Source: Jutongia hominis
GTDB taxonomy: Bacteria > Bacillota > Clostridia > Lachnospirales > Lachnospiraceae
NCBI RefSeq assembly: GCF_014384965.1
Contig: NZ_JACRSW010000030.1
Span: forward strand, 110,470-174,469
Reading direction: 5' to 3'
DNA length: 64,000 nucleotides
Shown here: positions 1 to 7,830 of the stretch, piece by piece
Layout: each line of letters begins with the position of its first letter
Numbering within the stretch: position 1 is the stretch's first letter
Notes under the pieces: generated by a model
Told to the model about the DNA's origin: nothing
What the model saw: the letters and a program-made list of their open reading frames with translations, nothing else
The model's database searches: none
Position numbers and translations under genes: made by a program

Positions 1-2683
1 TATCTACCGTATCAAAAGAACCTGCTTCCATCTGCTTTGTGATCGTATGGATCGTTCGATGCAGGATTCTCCGTAAACGGTTGATCAGGTAGGTATCACG
101 CTCGGTATCATATAAAATTCCTTCACGATATCGTTCCACAACGCTGTTAATACACTGGTTTGCACGAACATGCTGTTCTTTTTCGCTGATATCCTGCCAC
201 TTTTTCTTCTCTGTGATCAACTGTCTGGTATAAAGCTCTAATGCCTCATGTACAATATTTCCGATATCAAAAAATTCTACCTGATGTTCCTGTCTCTCCC
301 GCAAATGAAGTCCATATTGCAAAAAATACGAAAATGCACAGGCGGCATACCGCTCAAACTGCGATGTACTTCCGGTCAATATATTATGATACAAAGCCCT
401 TACTGCTTCTTTCGAAAGTTTCGTTTCGGTTTCCCGATAGAAAGCAGCTTCTATCAGATCTTCCAGTTCTTTTTTTCGATTAGGATCTCTGTTATAGAAA
501 GCAAATACTTCTTTCCATTTATCCGGTACCGTTTGATCTTCTCTGTTTCGCAATCCCTGTATCAGATATTCTTTTCCAAAGCTTGTACCAAGCAGATAAC
601 TGTCATCCTGCCTTCTGTCCTCGACACGGATCGAAACTTTCGGCAAGATCTTTTGTACTTTGTCGATCATATACGAAGGATTCAAAGCTTTGCCATCGTT
701 TCCCGATTCACAAAATGTCAGATACAAATGTCTCGATGGTTTTGTCAGATTAAGATACAGGTAGAATTGCTCCATATAGACGTTTTCTCTTACCGTCGGT
801 GCCAGTTCAAATTCTTCCTGTGCAAGGAAAAGCCGTTCCGAATCCGAAAGAACGCCGCCATGACTTCCGCTCTTTGGAACATTATTGTCATTCATTCCGA
901 GGAAGAAAAGATATTTGATATTTGCAAGACGGGTACGGATCATATCACCCACGACAACCTGGTCAACTCCCGGAGGGATCAGTCCGATACGAGCCTCACT
1001 AAATCCGGTATCTATGATTTCTTTAAATTCACGAAGATTCATTTCTTCGTCACCTAAAAGCTCAACTAAACGCTCAAAAACACCTAAAACAATTTCGTAA
1101 ATCTGGCTGTATTCTCTTGCAAGGTCACGTTCTCCCTGTTGTGTAAATGTTTCAACCATTTCCTGAATCTTCAGATAATGTTTCTCTTCTTCCATCCATT
1201 CACAAAAAGCCTGTGCATATTCCCTGACCGTATGCTTTCCGCGTCCGATCTGTTCGTAAAGTCCGCCAAGCTGATCCAAAGTCTCCTGACGTATGGTATC
1301 TAACGTAACATTAAGTGCTGCATGCATTTCTTTCGAAAGGTTTCGAAAAGCCCACTTAGGATCCCAGACTTCACACCATTTGCGATATCCACGGATTCCC
1401 GTTGCACGAAGAAAATTATCCAACAGGTTGCACTGCTCTAAGCTGGCTGTCGAAAAAAGATTTTTCTCAAAACGGATCACTTTTTGCATCTCAAAATTCG
1501 TCAGAAAAATGTCGATCACTGCACTTAGCATATCTACATAAGGATTCAAAAGAATGCTTTTCTTCTGATCCACAAAGCAGGGAATCTCATTTTGTGCAAA
1601 AAGTTCTTTTGCAAGTTTTCCATACACTTCGAGATCTCCTGCCACCACAGCAATATCCCGGTAACGGCAGTCTTCTTTTCGAAGCAGGTTGCTAATCTGC
1701 TCTACGGCAAACGCAACTTCCTCTTCCGGCTGTTTTAATACATGGATCGTAACATCTTCTACCTTTTCGTGGCATGGCGAAAACGGATAACGAAAAAGCT
1801 GCTCTTCTAATACACGTACTCCGGGTGCCATAGCGAAACGTGTCTTTTCGAAATCCTCTCCAACCCAGATATCTTCCTCCACTTCTACACGATGCCCCTT
1901 GGCGAGTTTGCGTAGCCGGCAGATCGTCTTCTGGCTCATATGAAAAAGCTTATGCTCTGCTCCCACTTTTAAAACAGACTCTCCCGGTGCGATCGTTACG
2001 GATATATATACTTTTCGTGCAACACAAAGCAGTTGTTCAATGAACTGATACTGTGTCGGTGTAAAACCGGTAAAACCATCCAGACAAACCACGCTGTCTT
2101 TTAAAATCTCTGACTCTTTTGTTACTTTCGTAAGCACCGTTAAGATTTCTTCGGAAGTAATATAATTCTGCGATAAATATTCGACAAACGCTTTATAGAT
2201 CTTCTTAATATCGGTAAGCTTCTGACGAAGTACCGGCTGCCTGTCGGCTTTTTGGATCATTTCTTCTACAACTGTCTCATCCGCTCCATATTGCATCAAT
2301 TCCGATACAAAGGATTTGATCTCCAGCACATAACCCTTTTTATGAATATTTCTTCCAAAATAAGTAAGTTCTTCTTCCAGATTAGCAAGCACTTTTTTTA
2401 AGATCATGGTCTTGCCCATATCATCCAGTATCGGCATACTTGCTGTTCCTGTTTCGGCAAGCACACGAAATGCCAATCGCAGAAAACTTTGCACATCAAT
2501 ATTCATAATACCTTTTTCATCGCTGATCGCGATCAGTTCTTTTTGTGTCTGCATCGTAAACTGCTCCGGCACAACGAACAAATATTGTCTCTCCGGGAAA
2601 AGCTTCGCTTCCTTTGAAATGAAATGCTGTAAATAATAGCTTTTTCCTTTACCTGATCCCCCAAAAATAAATTGTAATGACAT
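1..2683 (-). CDS. addB: ATP-dependent helicase/nuclease subunit B (AddB), 3' end cut off by window
   Basis: AddB pairs with AddA to process double-strand DNA ends for RecA recombination. The frame begins at ATG 2683 after an AAAGGGG ribosome site and stays open for about 894 codons to the window edge. The N-terminus has a Walker A-like loop (GGSGKGKS, residues 8-15) in the family position. A FERYAACAFSYFLQYG segment near residue 780 holds the first cysteine of the Fe-S cluster that embraces the AddB nuclease domain. The nuclease motif and the other three cysteines would lie outside the window, since the B. subtilis protein has about 1160 residues. A recurring leader hairpin (2705-2741) precedes the start. 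The addA gene would be expected downstream, beyond position 1. Confidence 0.93.
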   Translation of the reverse strand, partial: MSLQFIFGGSGKGKSYYLQHFISKEAKLFPERQYLFVVPEQFTMQTQKELIAISDEKGIMNIDVQSFLRLAFRVLAETGTASMPILDDMGKTMILKKVLANLEEELTYFGRNIHKKGYVLEIKSFVSELMQYGADETVVEEMIQKADRQPVLRQKLTDIKKIYKAFVEYLSQNYITSEEILTVLTKVTKESEILKDSVVCLDGFTGFTPTQYQFIEQLLCVARKVYISVTIAPGESVLKVGAEHKLFHMSQKTICRLRKLAKGHRVEVEEDIWVGEDFEKTRFAMAPGVRVLEEQLFRYPFSPCHEKVEDVTIHVLKQPEEEVAFAVEQISNLLRKEDCRYRDIAVVAGDLEVYGKLAKELFAQNEIPCFVDQKKSILLNPYVDMLSAVIDIFLTNFEMQKVIRFEKNLFSTASLEQCNLLDNFLRATGIRGYRKWCEVWDPKWAFRNLSKEMHAALNVTLDTIRQETLDQLGGLYEQIGRGKHTVREYAQAFCEWMEEEKHYLKIQEMVETFTQQGERDLAREYSQIYEIVLGVFERLVELLGDEEMNLREFKEIIDTGFSEARIGLIPPGVDQVVVGDMIRTRLANIKYLFFLGMNDNNVPKSGSHGGVLSDSERLFLAQEEFELAPTVRENVYMEQFYLYLNLTKPSRHLYLTFCESGNDGKALNPSYMIDKVQKILPKVSIRVEDRRQDDSYLLGTSFGKEYLIQGLRNREDQTVPDKWKEVFAFYNRDPNRKKELEDLIEAAFYRETETKLSKEAVRALYHNILTGSTSQFERYAACAFSYFLQYGLHLRERQEHQVEFFDIGNIVHEALELYTRQLITEKKKWQDISEKEQHVRANQCINSVVERYREGILYDTERDTYLINRLRRILHRTIHTITKQMEAGSFDTVD

Positions 2684-2704
2684 AATTTCCCCTTTGTTGT
2701 TTTA

Positions 2705-2741
2705 TGTACTCTCGGAATCTTCTGAACGAAAAATTTCAAGA
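2705..2741 (-). repeat. Leader hairpin repeat, copy upstream of addB
   Basis: On the plus strand it begins TGTACTCTCGGAATCTTC and continues through TGAACGAAAAATTTC. It closely matches 24823-24864 (before rsmI) and, in outer arms only, 57062-57096 (before gyrB). Each copy ends about 21-23 nt before a start codon. This copy has the most decayed right arm. Confidence 0.55.
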
Positions 2742-2834
2742 TAGATTTTTGATATATAATGACATGTTTGTATATCTGCTGTTTTGATCTTTTAACTTGT
2801 CAGGATTTAAGACCATTAAATGACCTATATCGTA

Positions 2835-2855
2835 AAAAACACACGATCTGTGTTT
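2835..2855 (-). terminator. Putative terminator of the chemotaxis receptor gene
   Basis: Read on the minus strand, a short ACAC-loop-GTGT stem is followed by GTTTTTT, 15-35 nt after the MCP stop codon. The stem is short, so termination strength is uncertain. Confidence 0.5.
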
Positions 2856-2869
2856 AATGATTAAAAAAT

Positions 2870-4585
2870 CTATATTTTAAATTGTTTGATTATTTTTTCT
2901 AATTCATCCACAATTTCTTTATTATCCTGTACTGCATTCACAATTTCTTTGAATTCTTCATCCATTTGTGATATATGCTCAGAATTATTCAGCACCTCTT
3001 CTTTCTGCTTATCAAATCCATTCATGATCTGATCTACATATTCATTGATCCGATTCATGCTTTGCTGAATTTCATTAATATGCTCTTCAAAAACTGTCAT
3101 TAATTCTCTAAATCCATTAGCATCATTTGCATATTCTTTTCCGGTATGTACCAAAACATCATAATCAGACATGACATTTCCTTTGACCATGTTCAAAAGT
3201 TCAAAGGATGCTTCTGCTAACTGATCCACGACATTTATAATATACGCATTTAATGTCTGGATTTCTTCTGCTGTTTCTGATGATTGCTCTGCCAGCTTCC
3301 CAATCTGACCGGCTACTACCGCAAATCCTCTTCCACTTTCTCCTGCCCTTGCTGATTCTATACTCGCATTCAGTGCAAGCAGATTGGTCTGATCAGCAAT
3401 TTCTAATATCTGATCAGTAAGCTCACTGATACGTTCTACATCTTTAGATCCTGCTATCTTTTCTTCCAATGTCTGTCCAATCCTGTCTAGTGCACTTTCT
3501 ATGTGCTCTTTAGCAGATATTGCATCTTTTTCCAGCTTTTGTGCTTTCTCACCCACATGGTTGATATACTCTGTTTTAGATTTTGTCTCTGACATAACAG
3601 AAGATATCTTATCATGATTGTTCTTCGCATTCTGAGCGATCTTATGAACCAGGTCGCTCATTTCAAGAACATTATCACCCATTTCATTCATGACTACATT
3701 TACCTGCGACACTTCGTTTGCAGAAGAAACTACAATATCATTGACATGTTCTGCATTTTCCAAAAGTTTATGCTCATTTGTTCCTATATTTTGAACAATC
3801 TCACGCAAATTTTCTAAAAACACATTCAGACTTTTTGCAATGTCCCCTACTTCATCCTTTGACTTTACATGGATCTTTTGTGTAAGATCGCCTTCCTTCA
3901 TCGCAAGCTCGCTCATTTTTCCGGCTATCGTACTGACACTTCTTGACAAAACCCTGCTAATGATCAAAGAAAGCACAATGGCGACTATAAGACCTGCAAA
4001 TCCAATCAATATAAATTGTCTTATAAATGTATTCTGCTGCGTCCGAATCGCTGATGCAGAACAATCCACACCGACAATCCCTACAATTTGTTTTGAGCTG
4101 TTATAAACCGGTGCAAATGCACTGTAAAAGTCACCCCATTCATCGGATGTCATTTCACGGTCAACAGTAACATTTCCTTTAAAAGCATCTGCAATCTCAT
4201 CATAAATTTCATATTCTTCGCCAATCGCCGCTCCATCTTTTGTATCTGCATCAACGACAAATTCCAGCTTATTATCATCCATTCTCATCGTATAGATATA
4301 TTTAATATCATCACCGGCAAGAAATACCTGCAGCTGTTCTAACATTTCTTTATAATGATCCGTTCCTTCGTCACCTTTCTTGATCTGTTCTAAAAGATCA
4401 CCATCTATTCTTTTTGCTGCAATCTTTGCCGAACTTTTAGCTGTCTTTTTACACTGTTCCAGCATTGTGTTTCTTGCCTGAATAATAAAGCTCCATCCTA
4501 TCAGATTCATAACGATCAAAACACATATGATCATGCCTGCCATGATTTTTGTCCGAATGTTCCAATGTTTCTTTGTATTCCCCAT
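2870..4585 (-). CDS. Methyl-accepting chemotaxis protein
   Basis: Membrane chemoreceptor signalling to CheA/CheW. The 571-residue product has a TM helix near residues 15-36, an extracellular Cache-like sensor (about 37-190), a second TM (about 192-215), a HAMP segment and a long methylation/signalling helix bundle. The conserved hairpin tip reads [20 protein letters not shown]. Start at 4585 (MGNTKK) is chosen because AAAGGA lies six bases upstream. An in-frame ATG at 4654 lacks such a site. The usual VVAxEIRKLAE after the tip is [12 protein letters not shown]. No C-terminal CheR/CheB tethering pentapeptide is visible. No chemotaxis or flagellar genes are nearby. The ligand is unknown. Confidence 0.93.
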   Translation of the reverse strand: MGNTKKHWNIRTKIMAGMIICVLIVMNLIGWSFIIQARNTMLEQCKKTAKSSAKIAAKRIDGDLLEQIKKGDEGTDHYKEMLEQLQVFLAGDDIKYIYTMRMDDNKLEFVVDADTKDGAAIGEEYEIYDEIADAFKGNVTVDREMTSDEWGDFYSAFAPVYNSSKQIVGIVGVDCSASAIRTQQNTFIRQFILIGFAGLIVAIVLSLIISRVLSRSVSTIAGKMSELAMKEGDLTQKIHVKSKDEVGDIAKSLNVFLENLREIVQNIGTNEHKLLENAEHVNDIVVSSANEVSQVNVVMNEMGDNVLEMSDLVHKIAQNAKNNHDKISSVMSETKSKTEYINHVGEKAQKLEKDAISAKEHIESALDRIGQTLEEKIAGSKDVERISELTDQILEIADQTNLLALNASIESARAGESGRGFAVVAGQIGKLAEQSSETAEEIQTLNAYIINVVDQLAEASFELLNMVKGNVMSDYDVLVHTGKEYANDANGFRELMTVFEEHINEIQQSMNRINEYVDQIMNGFDKQKEEVLNNSEHISQMDEEFKEIVNAVQDNKEIVDELEKIIKQFKI

Positions 4586-4830
4586 CTTTGTTCCTTTAGC
4601 CCTTATTTTGTTTTTCCCCATTCTGTTCTCCGTCCCGCAGATATCTCCATACACTTTACAGTGACACCCCTGAATCTGCTACTGTTGTATATTTATGCCG
4701 ACTCTGGAAGCAAAGCTTTTATCTTTTGCCAAAGATTTCAAAAGCTCCCCTTTTTTCTTGTTCCAACACCGCAATGTTGTGCTGAAAAAATACTATTTTA
4801 TTTTATCATACCTGAAAAAATATCTCCATA
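4586..4830 (-). promoter_or_regulatory. Structured leader of the chemotaxis receptor gene
   Basis: The minus-strand leader contains a nested hairpin (4714-4745) with AGCTTTT/AAAAGCT and ATCTTT/AAAGAT arms, plus a CAACA/TGTTG hairpin near 4771-4786. It lies between the terminator at 4832-4857 and the MCP start. I could not match it to a riboswitch class: the GEMM-I core GGGCAAACC is absent. Confidence 0.4.
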
Positions 4831-4831
4831 G

Positions 4832-4857
4832 AAAAAAGGCAGCACATATGTGCTGCC
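4832..4857 (-). terminator. Rho-independent terminator of the candidate RNA
   Basis: Perfect palindrome 4838-4857 (GGCAGCACAT then ATGTGCTGCC) followed on the minus strand by six T residues. It would also stop read-through from the upstream gene ending at 5104. Confidence 0.75.
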
Positions 4858-5035
4858 AAATAATGCCCTTTGTCGGGCTTACTCCATTTCTACGGTACCC
4901 TCTCGGAACACGCATAAAATGGGGGCACAATTCAGACGCAATTGCAGGTAATTGTCTGACAATTTAATTTTTTACATTTTTTTCGCCATTTTTCCTTCTT
5001 TTGCTTTTCAGAGTACTTTTTCTGAAAAAGAATAT
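4832..5035 (-). ncRNA. Candidate structured small RNA (~200 nt), class not recognised
   Basis: A sigma-A promoter (5042-5070) predicts a minus-strand transcript starting near 5035. It ends at a terminator made of a 20-base perfect palindrome (4838-4857, GGCAGCACAT plus its complement) followed by TTTTTTC. Between them I see three further pairings. CTTTTTCAGA/TCTGAAAAG is near the 5' end. TCAGAC/GTCTGA (4934-4961) encloses AATT/AATT. A long stem pairs TGCCCCCATTT with AAATGG and GGGCA, the last two split by a 15-nt bulge. No open frame with a ribosome site is present. It could be a free sRNA or a leader that controls the MCP by termination. T-box, SAM, c-di-GMP-I, 6S and SRP cores were looked for and not seen. 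Confidence 0.5.
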
Positions 5036-5041
5036 AAAAAT

Positions 5042-5070
5042 AGTATACTATTACAAAACATTACAAGCAA
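5042..5070 (-). promoter_or_regulatory. Sigma-A promoter for the candidate RNA
   Basis: On the minus strand TTGCTT (5065-5070), a 17-nt spacer and TATACT (5042-5047). It sits just after the stop codon of the 147-residue protein gene. Confidence 0.65.
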
Positions 5071-5103
5071 GTATTTTTCATTTATTTCTCCTTCCCTGCA
5101 TTC

Positions 5104-5547
5104 CTAATTCTTCGTATGTTCCTTTAACATCTCGCTTACCGTTTCCACCAAAATTTTTTCCGTATATTGCGTATCCTCTGATACCACGATCTCTTCCATC
5201 GTCTTTCCGGCTGCAAGCTGCTTTGACAGCTTTTCAACCGTTGGCTGCATCAAAGGATACATCGTTTCTACGCTTTCACTCAGATTTACAAATTCCACTG
5301 CCTTAACCCGGTCTTCGTCCAATGATAACTGAAGATTCACTACGCTGTCTCCAATCGTCAATTCTTTCGTATAAACACCGGCTTCATATTTTTGATCTCC
5401 GCTGCTTTGTGCCGTTGTCTTAGAGTCATTCTTTCCTGTGAAAAGAAAGCCCAGAAGTACAAAAAGCACGATCACGGCAATACCAACAAATATTGCGGCT
5501 GTGATCACCTCTTTGGAACGTAAGACGACTATTTTGGTATTCGACAT
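5104..5547 (-). CDS. Small membrane-anchored conserved protein
   Basis: Product of 147 residues with one N-terminal TM helix (about residues 14-36, AAIFVGIAVIVLFVLLGFLF), a Ser/Thr/Lys linker and an extracytoplasmic domain of about 95 residues. That domain has alternating strands (YTKELTIGDSVVNLQLSLD) and a helical end rich in Glu and Lys. The pattern of short strands then KAVEFVNLSESVETMYPLM resembles small envelope proteins common in Lachnospiraceae, but I cannot assign a function. A distant FMN-binding-like (NQR/RnfG) fold is possible, but its flavinylation Ser/Thr motif is absent. The candidate RNA promoter starts about 35 bases after its stop. Confidence 0.7.
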   Translation of the reverse strand: MSNTKIVVLRSKEVITAAIFVGIAVIVLFVLLGFLFTGKNDSKTTAQSSGDQKYEAGVYTKELTIGDSVVNLQLSLDEDRVKAVEFVNLSESVETMYPLMQPTVEKLSKQLAAGKTMEEIVVSEDTQYTEKILVETVSEMLKEHTKN

Positions 5548-5647
5548 AGGAATCTGCCCCCATCCTTATATTGATAGTAACAGTATATGACACCAAAATG
5601 CAGATTAGAACTACTTTACATCTGATCTAGCGATCAATAATCGGAAA

Positions 5648-5835
5648 TTACAAATACGAATGCAAGTCGATAACATCTTCTTCGATTCTCTTTAACTGAT
5701 CATAGATGTCCGTTTCGATCCGGTCCTTGACCGAATCCAGATCTTTTCTCTCAACCCCTCTACAGAACATTTATAATTAGGGTTATTAAGCACACGCGAA
5801 ACAGTAGCCGGTGATGTTATTGTATGTCCTCCTAC
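5648..5835 (-). pseudogene. Remnant of a LacI-family regulator (HTH only), frameshifted
   Basis: Read on the minus strand from about 5835, one frame encodes TSPATVSRVLNNPNYKCS followed by VEGLREKI. This is the helix-turn-helix and hinge-side part of LacI-family repressors. It has no start codon in its proper place and stops at 5692. A second frame (5648-5770) carries a 40-codon charged tail (DLDSVKDRIETDIYDQLKRI) that ends with TAA. No effector-binding domain remains. It is probably the fusion of two gene scraps after deletion. Confidence 0.6.
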
Positions 5836-5911
5836 ATTCATTCAATATATGGATTTTTTACTTTCGTTTTAATAAATCTTAATAACTATAGAAAAATATC
5901 ATCTGATAATA

Positions 5912-5940
5912 TTGACATAATATAAGTATGCGAATATAAT
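5912..5940 (+). promoter_or_regulatory. Perfect consensus promoter of the Abi-linked small RNA
   Basis: TTGACA (5912-5917), exactly 17 bases, TATAAT (5935-5940). It is the only promoter I noticed in the window with both hexamers fully consensus at 17-nt spacing, and it drives only a hairpin and a broken gene. Confidence 0.85.
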
Positions 5941-5946
5941 AGCAGC

Positions 5947-5992
5947 ATAAGATTAGGTCAGGAAGCGTACGACGCCCTGGCCATTTTTTTTA
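5947..5992 (+). ncRNA. Small hairpin RNA upstream of the Abi_2 remnant
   Basis: Predicted transcript of about 45 nt: a few unpaired bases, then GGTCAGG-AA-GCGT-ACG-ACGC-CCTGGCC, a two-part coaxial stem with an AA bulge, then eight T residues. The T-run makes it a self-terminating gene. Abi_2/AbiF-type HEPN proteins are reported to be preceded by a short non-coding RNA, and this position fits that arrangement. I have not compared it to a covariance model. Confidence 0.6.
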
Positions 5993-6008
5993 ATAGGAAG
6001 TACAAAAG

Positions 6009-6477
6009 CTGAAAGAATTTAAAACATTTAACCAACAACTAACCATATTACGCAGCAGAGGAATGATTGTTCCAACAGATGGCAGACCAAAACGATTTTT
6101 AGAACAAGAAAATTATTATAATGCAATAAATGGTTATAAAGATCTGTTCTTATGTAAAGACAATCAGGGGCAGGTAATCATACTTAGTAAGAAATCAATG
6201 TGCCCATGGTGAGCGTCTTTATAACTCTGATTACAAAAATATTCGTGTAGCTAATATTGCCAATTATTATAACATAACAAATTATAATAACAGACGTATT
6301 TTTGTTGCCATTCTTTACCTTAAAATATTGCTTAATAAATCGTATTACAAGAAATTTCATTCCGAATTAAATGAAATCTTTTGCAAATATAATAGTGAAT
6401 TTCAAACAGTTAGTTTTAATGATATTCTAAACATTATGGGAATTGATCGATCAGAACTTGAAAAATTAAAACCATAG
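6009..6477 (+). pseudogene. Abi_2 (AbiD/AbiF-like) HEPN protein, internally deleted and frameshifted
   Basis: The first 66 codons read EFKTFNQQLTILRSRGMI, then RFLEQENYYNAINGYKDLFL. This is the diagnostic N-terminus of Abi_2 abortive-infection proteins. Most of the middle (about 150 codons expected) is missing. The frame then hits TGA at about 6210, and the downstream frame resumes as HGERLYNSDYKNIRVANIAN and runs to TAG at 6477. Restoring two bases at about 6199 would recreate ...MCAHGERLYN, the HEPN Cys-Ala-His motif. The presumed start is a CTG at 6009, perhaps a mutated ATG, after AGGAAG. Codon 1, the centre and the active-site frame are all damaged, so the protein is inactive. Confidence 0.75.
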
Positions 6478-6495
6478 ATCAAATATCTTTGCTTT

Positions 6496-6583
6496 AAAAA
6501 AGTGCAAAGCCAGCGCTTTGCACTCCAAGAATTGCTAAAGCAATTCTTGTTGGTGCACCACCACTGTACGAGCAGTTTCCTAT
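6496..6583. repeat. Dispersed twin-hairpin repeat, copy 1
   Basis: 88 bases nearly identical to 48536-48623. Hairpin 1: GTGCAAAGC, loop CAGC, GCTTTGCAC. Hairpin 2: CAAGAATTGC, loop TAAA, GCAATTCTTG. A common tail ACTGTACGAGCA(G/A)TTTCCTAT follows. About 84 of 88 positions match, and differences lie only in the tail. Confidence 0.85.
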
Positions 6584-6593
6584 TCCATGAAAA

Positions 6594-6695
6594 AAGACAC
6601 CCGAATTCTATTCCTATATACTGCCCCCCAAAAAGTCAGACCAAAATCTAACATTTAAAGGTCAGTCCATAACACAAATAGAAACCAGGTGTCTC
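6594..6695. mobile_element. Remnant of an IS3-type end or MITE-like inverted repeat
   Basis: Outer arms AGACACCCGAATTCTATT and AATAGAAACCAGGTGTCT are inverted repeats with a few mismatches. Between them lies TGCCCCCCAAAAAGTCAGAC, which resembles terminal repeats of IS3/IS150-type elements (CCCCCAAAAAGTTAGAC). No transposase frame remains in 6478-6845. Confidence 0.4.
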
Positions 6696-6845
6696 TTATT
6701 GTAAATTCATGAATGACAAAATATCATTACAAAGAAATCTGACTCTCAACCTTCCGGCAATTTGCTATTTATTAAAATCCTCTTCGTCTCCATGAAGCCA
6801 AACAAAGTCCCGATTCTACTTTCCACAAATTACTCTGACAACAAA

Positions 6846-7685
6846 TCAATCTTCTGAGTCGTTCTCTTCTAAATATTCCTCTGTTGTTTCATCTGAGTCA
6901 ATTTCCTCTTCCTCATCGGATTCGTCTGTATCCTCATACACCTCTTCCGTCTCTTCGTCAGTATCTTCCGTCTGGTTTTCCCGCTCTTCATTTTCATTTT
7001 CGATCAATCGGAATGCCTGTCCTGCAAATCCACTGATCGTCAAAAATACACATGCCGGACCAACTAATATACCTAACAATTTTGTAGTTGCACTAAAAGT
7101 AATTACAAAATATTCCACTAACAAAACGACAAACAGAAAAATTGTTTTTGGAAAATACTTCATCTGGATCGAATATGAATTACGCATTGTATTAATGATC
7201 GAATTCTCATATCTTGCTTGCAAAGCAAATGCATAAGCAATATGCATATATGCCAGAAAACCGGCAACGATTCCAATGATCATGTATCCTGTTGTACTAT
7301 AACCGATTTTTTTTGCGGCTCCATAGAACTGAAAATCAAGATACAATGCATACACAGCGATCAATGTGATCACACCAAGGATCATTCCATCTTTGAAGTT
7401 CTCACGATATGCTTTCAAAAAAGGTTTTGCAATATATCCTTCTTCTTCATCTACCATCCGCAGGGTAATGGAAAATGCGGCTGTTGTTGCCGGACCGATC
7501 AAAAGAAGCGGGATCCAGCTAAACACACGGTAAGAACCAAAGCCGGCTAAGACAATGATTCCTTCTATGATAAACTTTGCTGCAACTCCGCTGCAAAGAA
7601 GCCACATTACATTTAACTTGAGCATATCAAGCAATCTGTTCATAAACTTATAAAAGGGACTGTCAATCGAAAAAAAACTACTCAT
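6846..7685 (-). CDS. YesL-like (DUF624) membrane protein with acidic tail
   Basis: About 279 residues. It has the DUF624 opening (SFFSIDSPFYKFMNRLLDML), roughly six TM helices between residues 20 and 215, and the family segment GPATTAAFSITLRMVDEEEG. DUF624 proteins typically sit in sugar ABC transporter loci of Gram-positives, as here beside an LplABC-type system. Their biochemical role is unknown. The last 55 residues are an Asp/Glu/Thr-rich acidic tail (EEVYEDTDESDEEEEIDSDE), longer than usual. Start 7685 (MSSFF) is preferred by family alignment and a GGA seven bases upstream. ATG 7697 is an alternative. Confidence 0.8.
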   Translation of the reverse strand: MSSFFSIDSPFYKFMNRLLDMLKLNVMWLLCSGVAAKFIIEGIIVLAGFGSYRVFSWIPLLLIGPATTAAFSITLRMVDEEEGYIAKPFLKAYRENFKDGMILGVITLIAVYALYLDFQFYGAAKKIGYSTTGYMIIGIVAGFLAYMHIAYAFALQARYENSIINTMRNSYSIQMKYFPKTIFLFVVLLVEYFVITFSATTKLLGILVGPACVFLTISGFAGQAFRLIENENEERENQTEDTDEETEEVYEDTDESDEEEEIDSDETTEEYLEENDSED

Positions 7686-7782
7686 TTCTATATCCATTTC
7701 TGTGCATTTGCTACTATCATCTTTTAAATGATCGTATGCACTCTCTTATTGTTTTAACATTATTTTCTCTAATTTATGAAAT

Positions 7783-7807
7783 AGGGCTGTTCATATGGAA
7801 CAGCCCT
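7783..7807 (-). terminator. Hairpin at the end of the sugar-transport operon
   Basis: AGGGCTGTTC-loop-GAACAGCCCT, 24-48 nt after the SBP stop codon, read on the minus strand. The following tract (ATTTCATAAATT) is only weakly T-rich, so it may be a 3'-end stabilising hairpin as well as a terminator. Confidence 0.6.
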
Positions 7808-7830
7808 ACCGTCATATTATCATTTTTTAA

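Noticed and set aside
248..1057. Long plus-strand open frames of 80-269 codons across 1-2636
   Set aside because: They lie opposite the well-supported addB frame, have Ile/Phe/Arg-rich unstructured composition and no ribosome sites.
4861..4980. T-box riboswitch suggested by GAGGGTACCG in the candidate RNA
   Set aside because: The T-box bulge needs TGGN before ACC and a downstream biosynthetic or tRNA-synthetase gene. Neither is present.
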